Shown: positions 22,645-31,283, counted from the stretch's first letter. The stretch: DNA of 32,551 nucleotides from Paenibacillus sp. FSL R5-0490 (GCF_001956215.1 NZ_MRTQ01000037.1:1-32551); one strand, 5' to 3'. The notes: generated from the letters alone by a model not told the origin. Numbers and translations: made by a program.

Positions 22645-22669
22645 AAACGCCTGCCATTAGCAGACGTTT
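22645..22669 (-). terminator. Terminator of the acidic lipoprotein gene
   Basis: On the minus strand AAACGTCTGC pairs with GCAGGCGTTT (arms 22660-22669 and 22645-22654, one wobble, 5-base loop), followed by TTTC. It lies 28 bases past the stop at 22697. Confidence 0.75.
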
Positions 22670-22696
22670 TCCACATGATATAGATGTGTATCCTAA

Positions 22697-22990
22697 TTAG
22701 TTCTCTTCAGAACCCCCATCGTTCATATCCATATCACTTTCATCCATATTCTCTTCATCCTGAGGAGATTCTTCATTCATACCGGGTTCCTCCATATCAG
22801 AATCCTCTGATGTGTCTGGATCCTGCATTTCATTATCTTCATTATTGTTTTCTTCCATTTGATTATCTTCCAATTCTACATCTTCCGTCTCCGGCGGCGG
22901 CTCCTGTTCATCTGTTCCGCACCCTGCCAACAATAATCCTGCACCCAATGGGACTGAAAGCAAAAGCTTCTTATATTTCACTGTTGTCAT
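22697..22990 (-). CDS. Small, very acidic lipoprotein (97 aa)
   Basis: MTTVKYKKLLLSVPLGAGLLLAGC gives a lipobox (LLAGC) with the lipid Cys at residue 24. The remaining 73 residues are almost entirely Asp, Glu, Asn, Met, Ser and Pro (for example MEENNNEDNEMQDPD) and are probably disordered. Such tails may bind calcium or other cations at the wall, but no specific family is recognised. The gene is divergent from the nucleotidase gene at 23119, with 128 bases between the starts. Confidence 0.75.
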   Translation of the reverse strand: MTTVKYKKLLLSVPLGAGLLLAGCGTDEQEPPPETEDVELEDNQMEENNNEDNEMQDPDTSEDSDMEEPGMNEESPQDEENMDESDMDMNDGGSEEN

Positions 22991-23118
22991 CTCCTTTGGC
23001 AGTATTATGTTTCTTATTATGAACTTACCCTTTTAAAAAAAGGATAAACTGTTCCTGCTGATTAAATCCCGCAGATCCTGCAAATACTATCCCTGCCACT
23101 AATGCAGGAGGAAGATTG

Positions 23119-24753
23119 ATGAAAATACTTATCTCCCTAATATTATTAGGCTTCTGGGGATTGCCTCTAAACAGTGCCCAGCCGGAGGATAAAGAACAAT
23201 GGGATCAGCAGGGCCTCTCTGAGGATTATCATGGCCATATTGAAGATCGCTCAGAAGGGCCATACATGAAAGTTCAGCTGCTTGGAATAAATGATTTCCA
23301 TGGTCAGCTGAATGTCACCCGGCAGGTTAACGCCAGACCAGCAGGACGCGCGGATTATCTCGCCGCGTATTTACGCAAGCGTGCCGCAGAAAATGAAAAT
23401 ACCATCCTCCTTCATACTGGAGACATGATAGGAGCCAGTCCTCCTGTATCTGCCCTCCTGCAGGATGAACCGACTATTGAATTTTTGAATAAAATGGGGT
23501 TTGATATTGGCACCATCGGTAATCATGAATTCGACAGGGGCTTAGATGAACTGCTTCGCTTACTAAATGGCGGAAAACCTTCCGCTGCAAAGAGTTACCC
23601 TGGCTCCCGCTTTCCATGGATTGCAGCCAATGTTATCAGTCAGAAGTCAGGCAAGCACATTCTCCCCCCATATAAGATATTAAATGTCAGCGGGGTCCCA
23701 ATAGGGTTTATTGGTGTGATTATGCAAGAAACACCAAGGTTATCCGCGCCAAATAATGTGAAGGGTCTTACGTTCACGGATGAAGCAGAAGCAATCAATA
23801 CATATACCCGGGAACTAAAAAAACAGGGAGTAAGAGCCATTGTGGTACTGGCCCATGTTCCCGGCAAATCAAAACCAAATGGAGAACTAGCCATGGGCCA
23901 GCTAATAGAATTGGCCCATCAAGTGGATGACGAAGTGGATATTATGTTCGGAGGCCACAGTCATGCTTATCTGAACAGTGTGGTGAATGGGAAGCTGCTG
24001 GTGCAGGCCTATTCATATGGCACTGCCTTTTCTGATGTGGATATCGAAATAAATCCCAGGACAAAGGATATTGTCCGCAAGCACGCGGAAATTGTGAATG
24101 TTTTTCAAGAGAATATCCAGCCTGCCAGCGACATAACCAGAATGATCAATCACTATGAAAGGAAAGTAGAGCATGCTGTGAACAGATATATTGGCACTGC
24201 TGCTATACCTATCACAGCTGCCCGTAACAGAAGCGGGGAGTCCGCCTTGGGCAATCTTATTGCCGATTCCGAGCGGGCAGCGATGAAAACAGATTTCGCT
24301 TTCATCAATCCAGGAGGAATCCGCGCAGACATTGACGCCGGCCGTATTACATGGGGAAACTTATATGTCGTGCTTCCCTTCAGTAATCAATTGGTTAAAA
24401 TGAACCTGACAGGCAGCCAAATCCGTGATGCCCTCAATCAGCAATGGCAGCCTGACACTGCCAGAATTCTTCAGATCTCCGGCTTCACATACAGCTGGGA
24501 TGACAGACAGCCTGCCGGCAGTAAAATTCAAGAAATCTATCTGCCCGATGGAACAAAGCTTGATCCGGATAGGAAATATTCAGTTGCCGTAAATACCTAT
24601 CTCGCTGATGGCGGAGATATTTTCACTGTATTTCGAAGTGGTATAAATAGAGTGACTGGACCAATGGATATTGATGCACTGGAGAAATATATCAAGCAGC
24701 TCCCACAGCCGTTTAGTTCTGCAATTGATGGTCGGATAAAGAGAATAGACTAA
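23119..24753 (+). CDS. Secreted 5'-nucleotidase / 2',3'-cyclic-nucleotide phosphodiesterase
   Basis: I start at ATG 23119, seven bases after AGGAGG (the preceding TTG at 23116 is too close). The 544-aa protein has a signal peptide (KILISLILLGFWGLPLNSA) and a calcineurin-like metallophosphatase domain with NDFHGQL, HTGDMIGASPP, GNHEFDRG, VVLAHVP and GGHSHAYL. The 5'-nucleotidase C-terminal domain carries NPGGIRADI and the substrate-stacking region QISGFTYSWDD. Metal ligands look complete. It should release nucleosides and phosphate from extracellular nucleotides. It lacks an LPXTG anchor, so it is likely secreted. A strong terminator follows. Confidence 0.88.
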   Translation: MKILISLILLGFWGLPLNSAQPEDKEQWDQQGLSEDYHGHIEDRSEGPYMKVQLLGINDFHGQLNVTRQVNARPAGRADYLAAYLRKRAAENENTILLHTGDMIGASPPVSALLQDEPTIEFLNKMGFDIGTIGNHEFDRGLDELLRLLNGGKPSAAKSYPGSRFPWIAANVISQKSGKHILPPYKILNVSGVPIGFIGVIMQETPRLSAPNNVKGLTFTDEAEAINTYTRELKKQGVRAIVVLAHVPGKSKPNGELAMGQLIELAHQVDDEVDIMFGGHSHAYLNSVVNGKLLVQAYSYGTAFSDVDIEINPRTKDIVRKHAEIVNVFQENIQPASDITRMINHYERKVEHAVNRYIGTAAIPITAARNRSGESALGNLIADSERAAMKTDFAFINPGGIRADIDAGRITWGNLYVVLPFSNQLVKMNLTGSQIRDALNQQWQPDTARILQISGFTYSWDDRQPAGSKIQEIYLPDGTKLDPDRKYSVAVNTYLADGGDIFTVFRSGINRVTGPMDIDALEKYIKQLPQPFSSAIDGRIKRID

Positions 24754-24784
24754 AAAGGACAGCCTCACGCGACTGTCCTTTTTT
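24752..24784 (+). terminator. Terminator of the nucleotidase gene
   Basis: AAAAAGGACAG (24752-24762) pairs with CTGTCCTTTTT (24773-24783) around a 10-base loop and ends in a run of T, directly at the stop codon. Confidence 0.88.
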
Positions 24785-24857
24785 CTTGTCCATTTGATAC
24801 TAATAGCAGGATTTCCCTCATATCTTCTATTAGATTCAGAAAGAAAGGAATTGGATA

Positions 24858-25091
24858 ATGAAAAAATATATTTATTTCCTCATGCTGTTCGGTGTCTTCT
24901 TTCCAATTTTTCATAAGTCAGCAATCGTTTATGAAAACTGGAGATTATGCACCACAGCTTCTAAATTAACCGGGATCCGGCTCTATGGGCTTGATTCCAT
25001 GAGAAACCTCCTTATATCAGCACTGGCGGCCCTTGCTGCTTTCTATTTCACGCAGCTATTTATTAGATGGGACAGCAAATATAAAAGCTAG
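24858..25091 (+). CDS. Small membrane protein (77 aa), unknown function
   Basis: MKKYIYFLMLFGVFFPIFHK forms an N-terminal helix or uncleaved signal. A 30-residue loop (ENWRLCTTASKLTGIRLYGLDSM) follows, then a second helix (about 50-68, LLISALAALAAFYFTQLFI) with a charged end RWDSKYKS. The start has only a modest site (AAAGGA, 9 bases upstream). It converges on the DUF3267 gene with 8 bases between the ends and no obvious terminator. No family recognised. Confidence 0.6.
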   Translation: MKKYIYFLMLFGVFFPIFHKSAIVYENWRLCTTASKLTGIRLYGLDSMRNLLISALAALAAFYFTQLFIRWDSKYKS

Positions 25092-25099
25092 TATAACCG

Positions 25100-25636
25100 C
25101 TATTCATATACCGTAAATTGCGGTTTCGTCGGATGGTCAATGACAAGAGCATCATTCGGAAATTTTAATAGCTTTTGATACAAAACAAGATCTCCCATAC
25201 AACCAACTGTCAATATCGCTCCCAGGACCGATAATCCAGGCGTGTTAAGCACCACCCCCAGAATAAGCGGCAATAAGCCAGTCGGAATGAATGGCAGCAT
25301 TAAAACCTTTTTCATTTGCTGAACCGTCACAGGCTGTTTGGCATGTGCATAAGCTATACCCATTTTCAAGTTGACTCCCCAGGACATTTCCTTCCATGGA
25401 ACACCGCCAATATAGTGAAAACCCGCCAAATGGATGGCTTCATGCAAAATAACGATAACGACCATGCCAGCTAAAAATAATAGCATACCCATAAGATCAA
25501 TAGTCATTTCCCCGCCGCCATAGATCACAGCATGTAGAATGTAGACCCCAAATATAAGCGCCATCGTTGCAAAAAACAAATAAATCTGCAGCTTCATCAT
25601 CGAAACAGAAACAACTGTTGCTTTTTTATTATCCAA
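25100..25636 (-). CDS. DUF3267-family membrane metalloprotease-like protein
   Basis: The 178-aa protein has four or five membrane helices. The second ends VVIVILHEAIHLAGFHYIGG, an HExxH zinc site buried in the membrane, as in DUF3267/M50-like peptidases. A later helix (VGCMGDLVLYQKL) carries the Asp expected as third ligand (GD, in the usual N/GxxxD-type position). The start is TTG at 25636 after GGGGTG. A TGAAAC-N17-CGTA match lies upstream, so envelope-stress control is possible. Function of the family is not settled. Confidence 0.78.
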   Translation of the reverse strand: MDNKKATVVSVSMMKLQIYLFFATMALIFGVYILHAVIYGGGEMTIDLMGMLLFLAGMVVIVILHEAIHLAGFHYIGGVPWKEMSWGVNLKMGIAYAHAKQPVTVQQMKKVLMLPFIPTGLLPLILGVVLNTPGLSVLGAILTVGCMGDLVLYQKLLKFPNDALVIDHPTKPQFTVYE

Positions 25637-25672
25637 TTTTTCACCCCATCAGAATTGGTCAATACCCATATC

Positions 25673-25699
25673 TACGGATCAAGCAACAGCGAAGTTTCA
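25673..25699 (-). promoter_or_regulatory. Possible sigma-W-type promoter of the DUF3267 gene
   Basis: On the minus strand TGAAAC (25694-25699) is followed after 17 bases by CGTA (25673-25676). This is one base longer than the usual spacer, so the match is weaker than the two N16 sites in this window. The -10 is 37 bases from the TTG start. Confidence 0.4.
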
Positions 25700-25809
25700 G
25701 ATTTCCCCATTTTCTCTCCTTCTTTTGCCTCAGTCTCATTTTTTCATAATTTACAGTTTCTGCCCAAATGGACCTATTGTAGCTGAAAACACTGTTACCG
25801 TGACTGATC

Positions 25810-25827
25810 GCCTTGTATAATCAAGGC
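25810..25827 (+). promoter_or_regulatory. -10 box flanked by a perfect inverted repeat
   Basis: GCCTTG-TATAAT-CAAGGC places a consensus -10 hexamer (25816-25821) exactly at the centre of a 6-bp inverted repeat. A bound dimer would block the promoter. Transcription would start near 25828, close to the GTG at 25848. The -35 region (TGTTAC) is poor. Confidence 0.45.
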
Positions 25828-25847
25828 AAGAAAACTCTGAAAGGACT

Positions 25848-26279
25848 GTGATAAGGAAAGTGCTGTATATATGGGATATTGAAAAAATTATTTTACATAC
25901 ATTAAATGAACAACGCCTCAATATAAATTACGAGTTCAGCAATACACTCGCTTCACCCATGAGCTACAACGTATCAACGAATACAATCAAGTTTAACTAT
26001 CTGAAAGTGAACGGCTATATAGCCAAAATCAATTTTAAAATAAAAGAGACGGATGAGAACCTGGTAAAATTAATGCTTTACCATGAAATCGGCTATTACC
26101 TTGATTTCAAAAAAAACAAACACGACATCAGAACGCTTATGTATGGAGAAGATGACGAGAAAGAACAGCTCATGGCTGAAATAGAAAAAAACTCCTGGGA
26201 TTACGGAAGAAAGATAGTACCTGAACATCTGGTCAATGCCTATGATCAGTTTAGGGAATTAGATAAAGTGTTCAGCTAA
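25848..26279 (+). CDS. HEIGY-containing protein (143 aa), possible degenerate zinc protease
   Basis: The soluble protein has a beta-rich N-terminal half and a helix LVKLMLYHEIGYYLDFKK. This resembles the HEIGH zinc helix of small gluzincin/IrrE-like peptidases with the second His replaced by Tyr. A following EKEQLMAEIEKNSWDYG helix could supply the third ligand (E in the usual AExEAxxW-like pattern), so the fold is probably protease-like but activity is doubtful. The start is uncertain: GTG 25848 with AAAGGA only two bases away, or GTG 25860. A bidirectional terminator follows. Confidence 0.6.
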   Translation: MIRKVLYIWDIEKIILHTLNEQRLNINYEFSNTLASPMSYNVSTNTIKFNYLKVNGYIAKINFKIKETDENLVKLMLYHEIGYYLDFKKNKHDIRTLMYGEDDEKEQLMAEIEKNSWDYGRKIVPEHLVNAYDQFRELDKVFS

Positions 26280-26280
26280 A

Positions 26281-26317
26281 AAAAAGAAATGCGCCTCATC
26301 ATGAGACGCATTTCTTT
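26281..26317. terminator. Bidirectional terminator
   Basis: AAAAGAAATGCG-C-CTCA, a 3-base loop, TGAG-A-CGCATTTCTTTT forms a long stem with A and T tracts on either side, between the stop at 26279 and the converging exporter gene end at 26318. Confidence 0.88.
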
Positions 26318-27187
26318 TCAATTTGGCTCAACATGGACATGAACATCATAAACACCATGATCATGCATCATCACTTTTTCCACATGTGTCGCAATATCAT
26401 GGGCTTCCTTAATATCAAGTGTGGAATTAACCAAGATGACCACATCGATCACCTCATTATTGCCGTAGTTTCTACCTTTAATATCTTTTATTCCTTTAAC
26501 CCCGTTTACTTTTTTGATGACATCCTGATATTCTTTAATCTTTTTTTCATCAAATCCATCTGAAAGCTCATGGGAAGCTTGTATAAAAATATCCCAAGCC
26601 GTTTTGCATATTAAAAGCCCGACAATAATGGCTGTTAACGGATCAAGCCATGGCATGTTCAGCTGTGACCCAAATATCCCGATGGCTGTGCCTAAACTCA
26701 CCCAGGCATCTGAAATATTATCCTTTGCCGCTGCCATTACGGCCTTGCTGTTAATTTTTATCGCTAATTTCCTGTTGTAGCGGTACACAAAGTACATTGC
26801 CGCTCCAGAAAAAACTCCCGTATATGCCGCAAAAACATCGGGAGATTCATTAACACCTTCAAACATGGATGAAACAGCATTCAGCAGGACTTGAAGACCT
26901 ACAGCGGCCATAATAAAGGAAGCTACCATAGAAGCAATGGTTTCACTCTTCCAATGGCCATACCCATGATTTTTATCCGGAGGACGCTGGGAAATCCTAA
27001 GACCTATAAGCACTGCAATTGAAGCAATAATATCCGTGGTATTATTCAATCCATCCGCTTTCAAAGCAGCAGAATCACTCACATATCCAATTGTTAATTT
27101 TAGTACAGAAAGACATATATAAGCTGCAATACTAATAACCGCAGCACGCTCACCCAACTTAAGGTTTCGATACTTTTCTTCTTCCAT
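26318..27187 (-). CDS. Cation diffusion facilitator exporter (MneS/MneP-like)
   Basis: I start at ATG 27187, with GTAGGAGG upstream, giving the usual 289 aa; the frame extends to 27289 without a site. Six membrane helices are seen with the CDF metal-site motifs A-D-G-L-N-N-T-T-D in helix 2 and NISDAWVSLG in helix 5, the loop HGYGHWKSE after helix 2, and a cytoplasmic C-terminal ferredoxin-like domain ending HDHGVYDVHVHVEPN. In B. subtilis similar CDF proteins (MneP, MneS) export manganese. The metal cannot be fixed from sequence. No manganese riboswitch is seen upstream. Confidence 0.87.
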   Translation of the reverse strand: MEEEKYRNLKLGERAAVISIAAYICLSVLKLTIGYVSDSAALKADGLNNTTDIIASIAVLIGLRISQRPPDKNHGYGHWKSETIASMVASFIMAAVGLQVLLNAVSSMFEGVNESPDVFAAYTGVFSGAAMYFVYRYNRKLAIKINSKAVMAAAKDNISDAWVSLGTAIGIFGSQLNMPWLDPLTAIIVGLLICKTAWDIFIQASHELSDGFDEKKIKEYQDVIKKVNGVKGIKDIKGRNYGNNEVIDVVILVNSTLDIKEAHDIATHVEKVMMHDHGVYDVHVHVEPN

Positions 27188-27314
27188 GCCCCAGCCTCCT
27201 ACATTACCCTTGATTATATTACCAAGCGGCATTCGGGTGGGTCTAGAGCAATCTTTTTGTCTTTTATTAAATAAATAAGCAAAGTGCAATTAAGTTGCAC
27301 CAATGAAAAATCAA

Positions 27315-27335
27315 GCCAGCCCGTAAAAGGCTGGC
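27315..27335 (-). terminator. Terminator of the DUF2935 gene
   Basis: GCCAGCC (27315-27321) pairs with GGCTGGC (27329-27335), and on the minus strand is followed by TTGATTTTT. It lies 53 bases past the stop at 27388. Confidence 0.65.
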
Positions 27336-27387
27336 ATCTTAATACGTTAAAGAACGAAACAGAATTTAAACAGCCTTCTAATCAAAT

Positions 27388-28176
27388 CTAAGCCCTCTTA
27401 AGATTCGCCTCAAACATATCGATTATTTCCAAAAACCGCTCTGCTTCCCTAAAGGTATGGTCAGCCAGAAGAGGATGAATATTGCTTTTGATCCGGCATG
27501 CCTCTATTAATTCTCTGGCAGTTTTCTTAAAATCCCTTAATGAAGCAACTGATAGTTTATTCTGGTTTAAGAATTGGCTCAGAATCGGTTTCGTTTCTGA
27601 TTGCGGCTGCATAGATTCCAGGTCCACAGCCTGGAATAGCAATTGATCGAAATCATGGCTGAACTCTCTGGCCTGTTCAACCAGCTTTCTTTCGGAAGGG
27701 TCTAATAAATGACCGATAAATTTAGCATGATCTGCCATGATCTTCAGGAAAAATACATTCTCCTCTATAATGGCTTCAGGTTTTGGAGCAAGTACCCCTG
27801 AATTAAGCTCTTTTAATCGATTAGCAAAATAAGCTGCTTCTCTGCTGATATGGTCAATCAATAATGGGTAATTATTTGAACGGATTTCGCATCTTAATGT
27901 CAGACCCAATACCTTTCTTTTATAACTCCAGATTGCGGCAGCAGCCTGATAAACCTCGTTATTAAAAGCTTGCACCTGGCCAAGTTCCGAATTTACATTA
28001 AACCTAGCCAGCTTTTCCTCTATTCTTTCAAACAATGCAATAAACTGCTGTGCTTCGGTAATTAGTTGTTTCTGCTCATATGTAAAACCCAAACTTAAAA
28101 ATAAGGCATGTTCTTTCATAATCCTGGACCAAAATTTAATTTCGTCCAGTGATCTAGCGACAATTGGATCCGCCAT
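27388..28176 (-). CDS. DUF2935 protein with duplicated helical domain
   Basis: The 262-aa protein consists of two similar all-helical halves. The first has EIKFWSRIMKEHALFLSLGF and the second ENVFFLKIMADHAKFIGHLLDP, each followed by REAxxFxxRL/FREAERFLEI. The spaced E/H residues (KEHA, ADHA, DHISREA, DHTFREA) resemble a hemerythrin/ferritin-like four-helix metal site. DUF2935 occurs in Bacillus and Clostridium with no settled role. Start ATG 28176 is preceded by GGGAGGGGAAGAA. It appears monocistronic, with a terminator after it. Confidence 0.82.
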   Translation of the reverse strand: MADPIVARSLDEIKFWSRIMKEHALFLSLGFTYEQKQLITEAQQFIALFERIEEKLARFNVNSELGQVQAFNNEVYQAAAAIWSYKRKVLGLTLRCEIRSNNYPLLIDHISREAAYFANRLKELNSGVLAPKPEAIIEENVFFLKIMADHAKFIGHLLDPSERKLVEQAREFSHDFDQLLFQAVDLESMQPQSETKPILSQFLNQNKLSVASLRDFKKTARELIEACRIKSNIHPLLADHTFREAERFLEIIDMFEANLKRA

Positions 28177-28290
28177 TTCTTCCCCTCCCTAATTACTCAC
28201 TCCTTTTCATTTTTATTTACGGTTTGCTGCGATCATTCCATCTATTTTACTTACGGCTCATTAACAGAAGGCAAATCAGTCAGAAAATGC

Positions 28291-28321
28291 AAGAACTGCT
28301 CCCAAGACGGCAGCAGTCCTT
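28291..28321 (-). terminator. Terminator of the oxidase operon
   Basis: On the minus strand AAGGACTGCT pairs with AGCAGTTCTT (arms 28312-28321 and 28291-28300, one G-T wobble, 11-base loop), followed by GCATTTTC. It begins 4 bases past the stop at 28325. Confidence 0.6.
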
Positions 28322-28324
28322 CTT

Positions 28325-28885
28325 TTACTCATATTTTGAAAAATCCATAAAATAGCTATAAATCAAGTAAACAACCATCGCAAACGCGGTTGAGATGAAC
28401 CCCCAGCCGAGCGTAATCTGCTCGATAACCAAATAGTTATTGCAAAGCTGCACAGGAGACCAGATATATAGCCATCCAAGAGCTAGAAAAAGAATAGTAA
28501 AAAAGATAATGAGAGCATGCTTCCAAAATGAACTTAGCTTTGGCCAGCTGTCCCGCAATGGCACCCCAGCCAAAAATGGCAATGAGATATATTTAAATAC
28601 TTCTACACTGGTAAGCGTCAAAGCTTCATCCATCGTCCTTGGCAGAGACCAATACACCATAATGATTGAAAACAGCAATAGACCCGGCACTCCGTTTTCA
28701 TTCCATTTTGAGAAAAACTCCGGAAAACGATTCTGAAAGAACTTCGCCATAAATAATCCAGAGATCACCAGCAGGGGCATTTGCATATGCATATGGGTAA
28801 TCATAATGGACTCCAGCAAATTAGATACAGGCGGGAGCATCAACGCAAGAAGCAGAAGCAATCCGTAAACTGGTGACTTCATCAT
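28325..28885 (-). CDS. CtaG-like membrane protein of the oxidase operon
   Basis: The 186-aa protein has about six membrane helices. The second begins ESIMITHMHMQMPLLVISG, a His/Met-rich segment like the copper-handling helix of caa3-type CtaG assembly proteins, but the protein is shorter than CtaG. Its ATG overlaps the stop of the SCO gene, so the two are translationally coupled. The likely role is assembly or copper loading of the b(o/a)3 oxidase, inferred from position and the His/Met motif. Confidence 0.65.
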   Translation of the reverse strand: MMKSPVYGLLLLLALMLPPVSNLLESIMITHMHMQMPLLVISGLFMAKFFQNRFPEFFSKWNENGVPGLLLFSIIMVYWSLPRTMDEALTLTSVEVFKYISLPFLAGVPLRDSWPKLSSFWKHALIIFFTILFLALGWLYIWSPVQLCNNYLVIEQITLGWGFISTAFAMVVYLIYSYFMDFSKYE

Positions 28886-29514
28886 TCTTCCCTCCCGCTG
28901 AGCAGAATCTCCGTTACCCGATCAGCCGCTTCTTCAATCAATGTGTAGTCCATGACTTCAATTAACTGTCCTTTTGGGTTCACCAGATAAAAAGCCGAGT
29001 TATGGGCAAAGTTGCCGTATTCATCCGGTATGACAATGACGCCAAACCGGTCCAGCAAAGATTCAAGCTCTTTCTTATCCGGGATCCTTGCCATTCTCCA
29101 CGTTTCTCCGTCACTGCCGAAAGCCTTACGGTAAGTATCCAATGTTTTCGGATCATCCCTCTCCGGATCAAAACTGATACTAAGGAATTGAATGTCATGG
29201 CCAATATACTCTTCCGGAATCCGTTTATATACTTCAGACATATTAACCTCAAGCTCAGGGCAAACCGTACCGCATGAAGTATATAAGAAAGTAATAAAAA
29301 CATACTTCCCTTCAAATTCCGAGAAAGAGTAGGTCCTTCCATTATTGTCTTCAAGCGTTACATCGGGGAACTGAGGCTTTTCATCCATTAACTGATTAAC
29401 CCTGGCTGTTTCAGCAGTAAAAGCCTGAAACCCATCTGTGCCAATATAAAATAGGACTATGCCAAACATCAGTACAAGCAAGCTTGATAAAGCTGTTCTA
29501 TTTTTTGGAAACAT
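28882..29514 (-). CDS. SCO1/SenC-family copper chaperone
   Basis: The 210-aa protein has an N-terminal membrane anchor (about 8-27) and a thioredoxin-fold SCO domain with the copper-binding pair C-G-T-V-C (in FLYTSCGTVCPEL) and the distal His in NFAHNSAFYLV; DPERD matches the conserved loop. SCO proteins load the CuA centre of oxidase subunit II, which is encoded two genes upstream. A hairpin (29540-29568) separates it from subunit I, so its expression may be lower than that of the oxidase. Confidence 0.88.
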   Translation of the reverse strand: MFPKNRTALSSLLVLMFGIVLFYIGTDGFQAFTAETARVNQLMDEKPQFPDVTLEDNNGRTYSFSEFEGKYVFITFLYTSCGTVCPELEVNMSEVYKRIPEEYIGHDIQFLSISFDPERDDPKTLDTYRKAFGSDGETWRMARIPDKKELESLLDRFGVIVIPDEYGNFAHNSAFYLVNPKGQLIEVMDYTLIEEAADRVTEILLSGREE

Positions 29515-29539
29515 GTTTCATCACTTCCTTTTAAAAGAA

Positions 29540-29568
29540 AGAGACAGCCCAGCAGCCGAGCTATCTCT
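29540..29568 (-). terminator. Intra-operon hairpin (partial terminator) between subunit I and SCO
   Basis: On the minus strand AGAGATAGC pairs with GCTGTCTCT (arms 29560-29568 and 29540-29548, one T-G wobble, 11-base loop), followed by TTCTTTT. The interrupted T-run suggests partial termination or an RNA stabiliser. Confidence 0.5.
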
Positions 29569-29574
29569 CATACC

Positions 29575-31269
29575 TTACCAGGTTTTAAATGGAGGTGAAC
29601 CTGGAGGCGCATTGACCATGAAATCGACCAATGGAATGACATATGCCATGCCGACAAGGACAATCATACACACAACCCACAATCCCCAGCGTTCTGTCCA
29701 TCTAGGTGTTGGTGCTTCATCCTCTTCAACTTCTGCAATAGGGAACTCTGTGTTTCCTTTTGGTGCAAAGAACATGAGGTAGAATACTGCGTATACCTGC
29801 ATTAACACCCCGATCATCAGAAGTGTTCCTCCAATCGCCAGGAAAAACAGGTATGGATCCCAGCTTAGGGCAGTTGCATTGTCAAAGTAAGTTGAATAAG
29901 AAGTTCTTCTCGGAGATCCCAGCAGACCGACCCAGTGCATCGCACCAGACATGATGATCATACCGACCGTCCATATAATCGTTTGAATAACCCCAAGTTT
30001 GTTGATCTGCGGTGTAAGCACTCTTTTAGATACATAAGGAATGAGCCAATAGCTTAAGCCGAAGAACGTCATAACTACTGACATGCCAAGTGTTAAGTGG
30101 AAATGGCCAACGACCCACATCGTGTTATGGACTACTTGGTTCAATTGGTTTGTAGTTTGAGCAATACCGCCCGCCCCAGCAGGGATAAAAGCAGCCATTG
30201 CGATAAATGGTGCAAGGAATCTGACGTCTCCCCAAGGGAGCTTCTTATACCATCCAACAATGCCTTTTCCGCCTTTCCTTCTCGCTGTGCGTTCAAAGAC
30301 TGCAAACATTGCATAAGCAGTCATTAATGAAGGGAAGCCAATGGCCAAACTCATAAACACGTGCATATATTTCACAGGTTCAGAGATACCCGGGTCAATA
30401 ATTTGATGGTGGAAGCCTCCGGTAATATTCATAATTACTAGTGCTATAACCACAATTCTTGTTAATAAATCATTCCATCTTCGGCCGCCAATAACTTTCG
30501 GCACGATGACATACCAGGCTGAGACTGCCGTTAAATACCAGATGTTAACCAGCGTATGGCCGAACGCCCAGAACAGCGTGCGTGCAACCATAACATTTAT
30601 TGTCTCAACCCATCCAAAAGCCCAAGGAATTATAGTAAAAACCTCGATTGCTACAGGTATGCTTCCGAAGAATAAGAGAACAAAAACGCCGGTTGCAAAG
30701 AAAGAAAGAATCGGGATATGCTTGCCGGGATTTCTCTTTCTCCAGCTGGCCACATTGATAAAGGCACCAAAGGCACACATCCATACACCCAATACGATAA
30801 ATACTAAGCCGATATAGAAAATAGGTGAAGCAGCCATTGGCGGATAGAAAGTATACATAACAGATGCTTCATTCATTAAAATCGGGATTACCGCTAGGAC
30901 AAATCCGAGAATCTTCATCCAGAAGCCTATCCATGCCATCTTTCTGACCTTAGGAAGCAGGCCGCCCAGTGTATGGGATAACCCAGCATAGAAGTATCCA
31001 ATTGTGAAGAACGCTGACAATACGACTACCAGCAGAAGACCATGAGCTGTCAGAACCTGATAATAATTCAGCCATGCCGGCAATTCGAGCATTCCAGCCC
31101 GGTTCAGGCCTTGCACCAGTCCGAGTATTCCGCCCAGAAGGATGGCCAAGAAAGCAACAGATAAATATGATTTCGTTAATTTTCCATCCTCGAGGCTAAT
31201 CCCCATAACTTTAATTGCTTTATCCTTAAAAACTTGTGTTTTTCCTGATTGTTTAATAACTGTTTCCAC
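29575..31269 (-). CDS. cbaA: b(o/a)3-type cytochrome c oxidase subunit I
   Basis: The 564-aa protein has 13 or so membrane helices and the heme-copper ligands of the B family: YYQVLTAHGLLLVVV (low-spin heme His), FGHTLVNIWYL (CuB His and the cross-linked Tyr region), GGFHHQIIDP (CuB His pair) and MWVVGHFHLTLGMSV (high-spin and low-spin heme His). D- and K-channel residues of A-type enzymes are absent, as expected for ba3. It reduces oxygen to water using cytochrome c electrons and pumps protons. Subunit II begins 15 bases upstream. Confidence 0.92.
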   Translation of the reverse strand: METVIKQSGKTQVFKDKAIKVMGISLEDGKLTKSYLSVAFLAILLGGILGLVQGLNRAGMLELPAWLNYYQVLTAHGLLLVVVLSAFFTIGYFYAGLSHTLGGLLPKVRKMAWIGFWMKILGFVLAVIPILMNEASVMYTFYPPMAASPIFYIGLVFIVLGVWMCAFGAFINVASWRKRNPGKHIPILSFFATGVFVLLFFGSIPVAIEVFTIIPWAFGWVETINVMVARTLFWAFGHTLVNIWYLTAVSAWYVIVPKVIGGRRWNDLLTRIVVIALVIMNITGGFHHQIIDPGISEPVKYMHVFMSLAIGFPSLMTAYAMFAVFERTARRKGGKGIVGWYKKLPWGDVRFLAPFIAMAAFIPAGAGGIAQTTNQLNQVVHNTMWVVGHFHLTLGMSVVMTFFGLSYWLIPYVSKRVLTPQINKLGVIQTIIWTVGMIIMSGAMHWVGLLGSPRRTSYSTYFDNATALSWDPYLFFLAIGGTLLMIGVLMQVYAVFYLMFFAPKGNTEFPIAEVEEDEAPTPRWTERWGLWVVCMIVLVGMAYVIPLVDFMVNAPPGSPPFKTW

Positions 31270-31283
31270 TGTCTATCCCCCCT

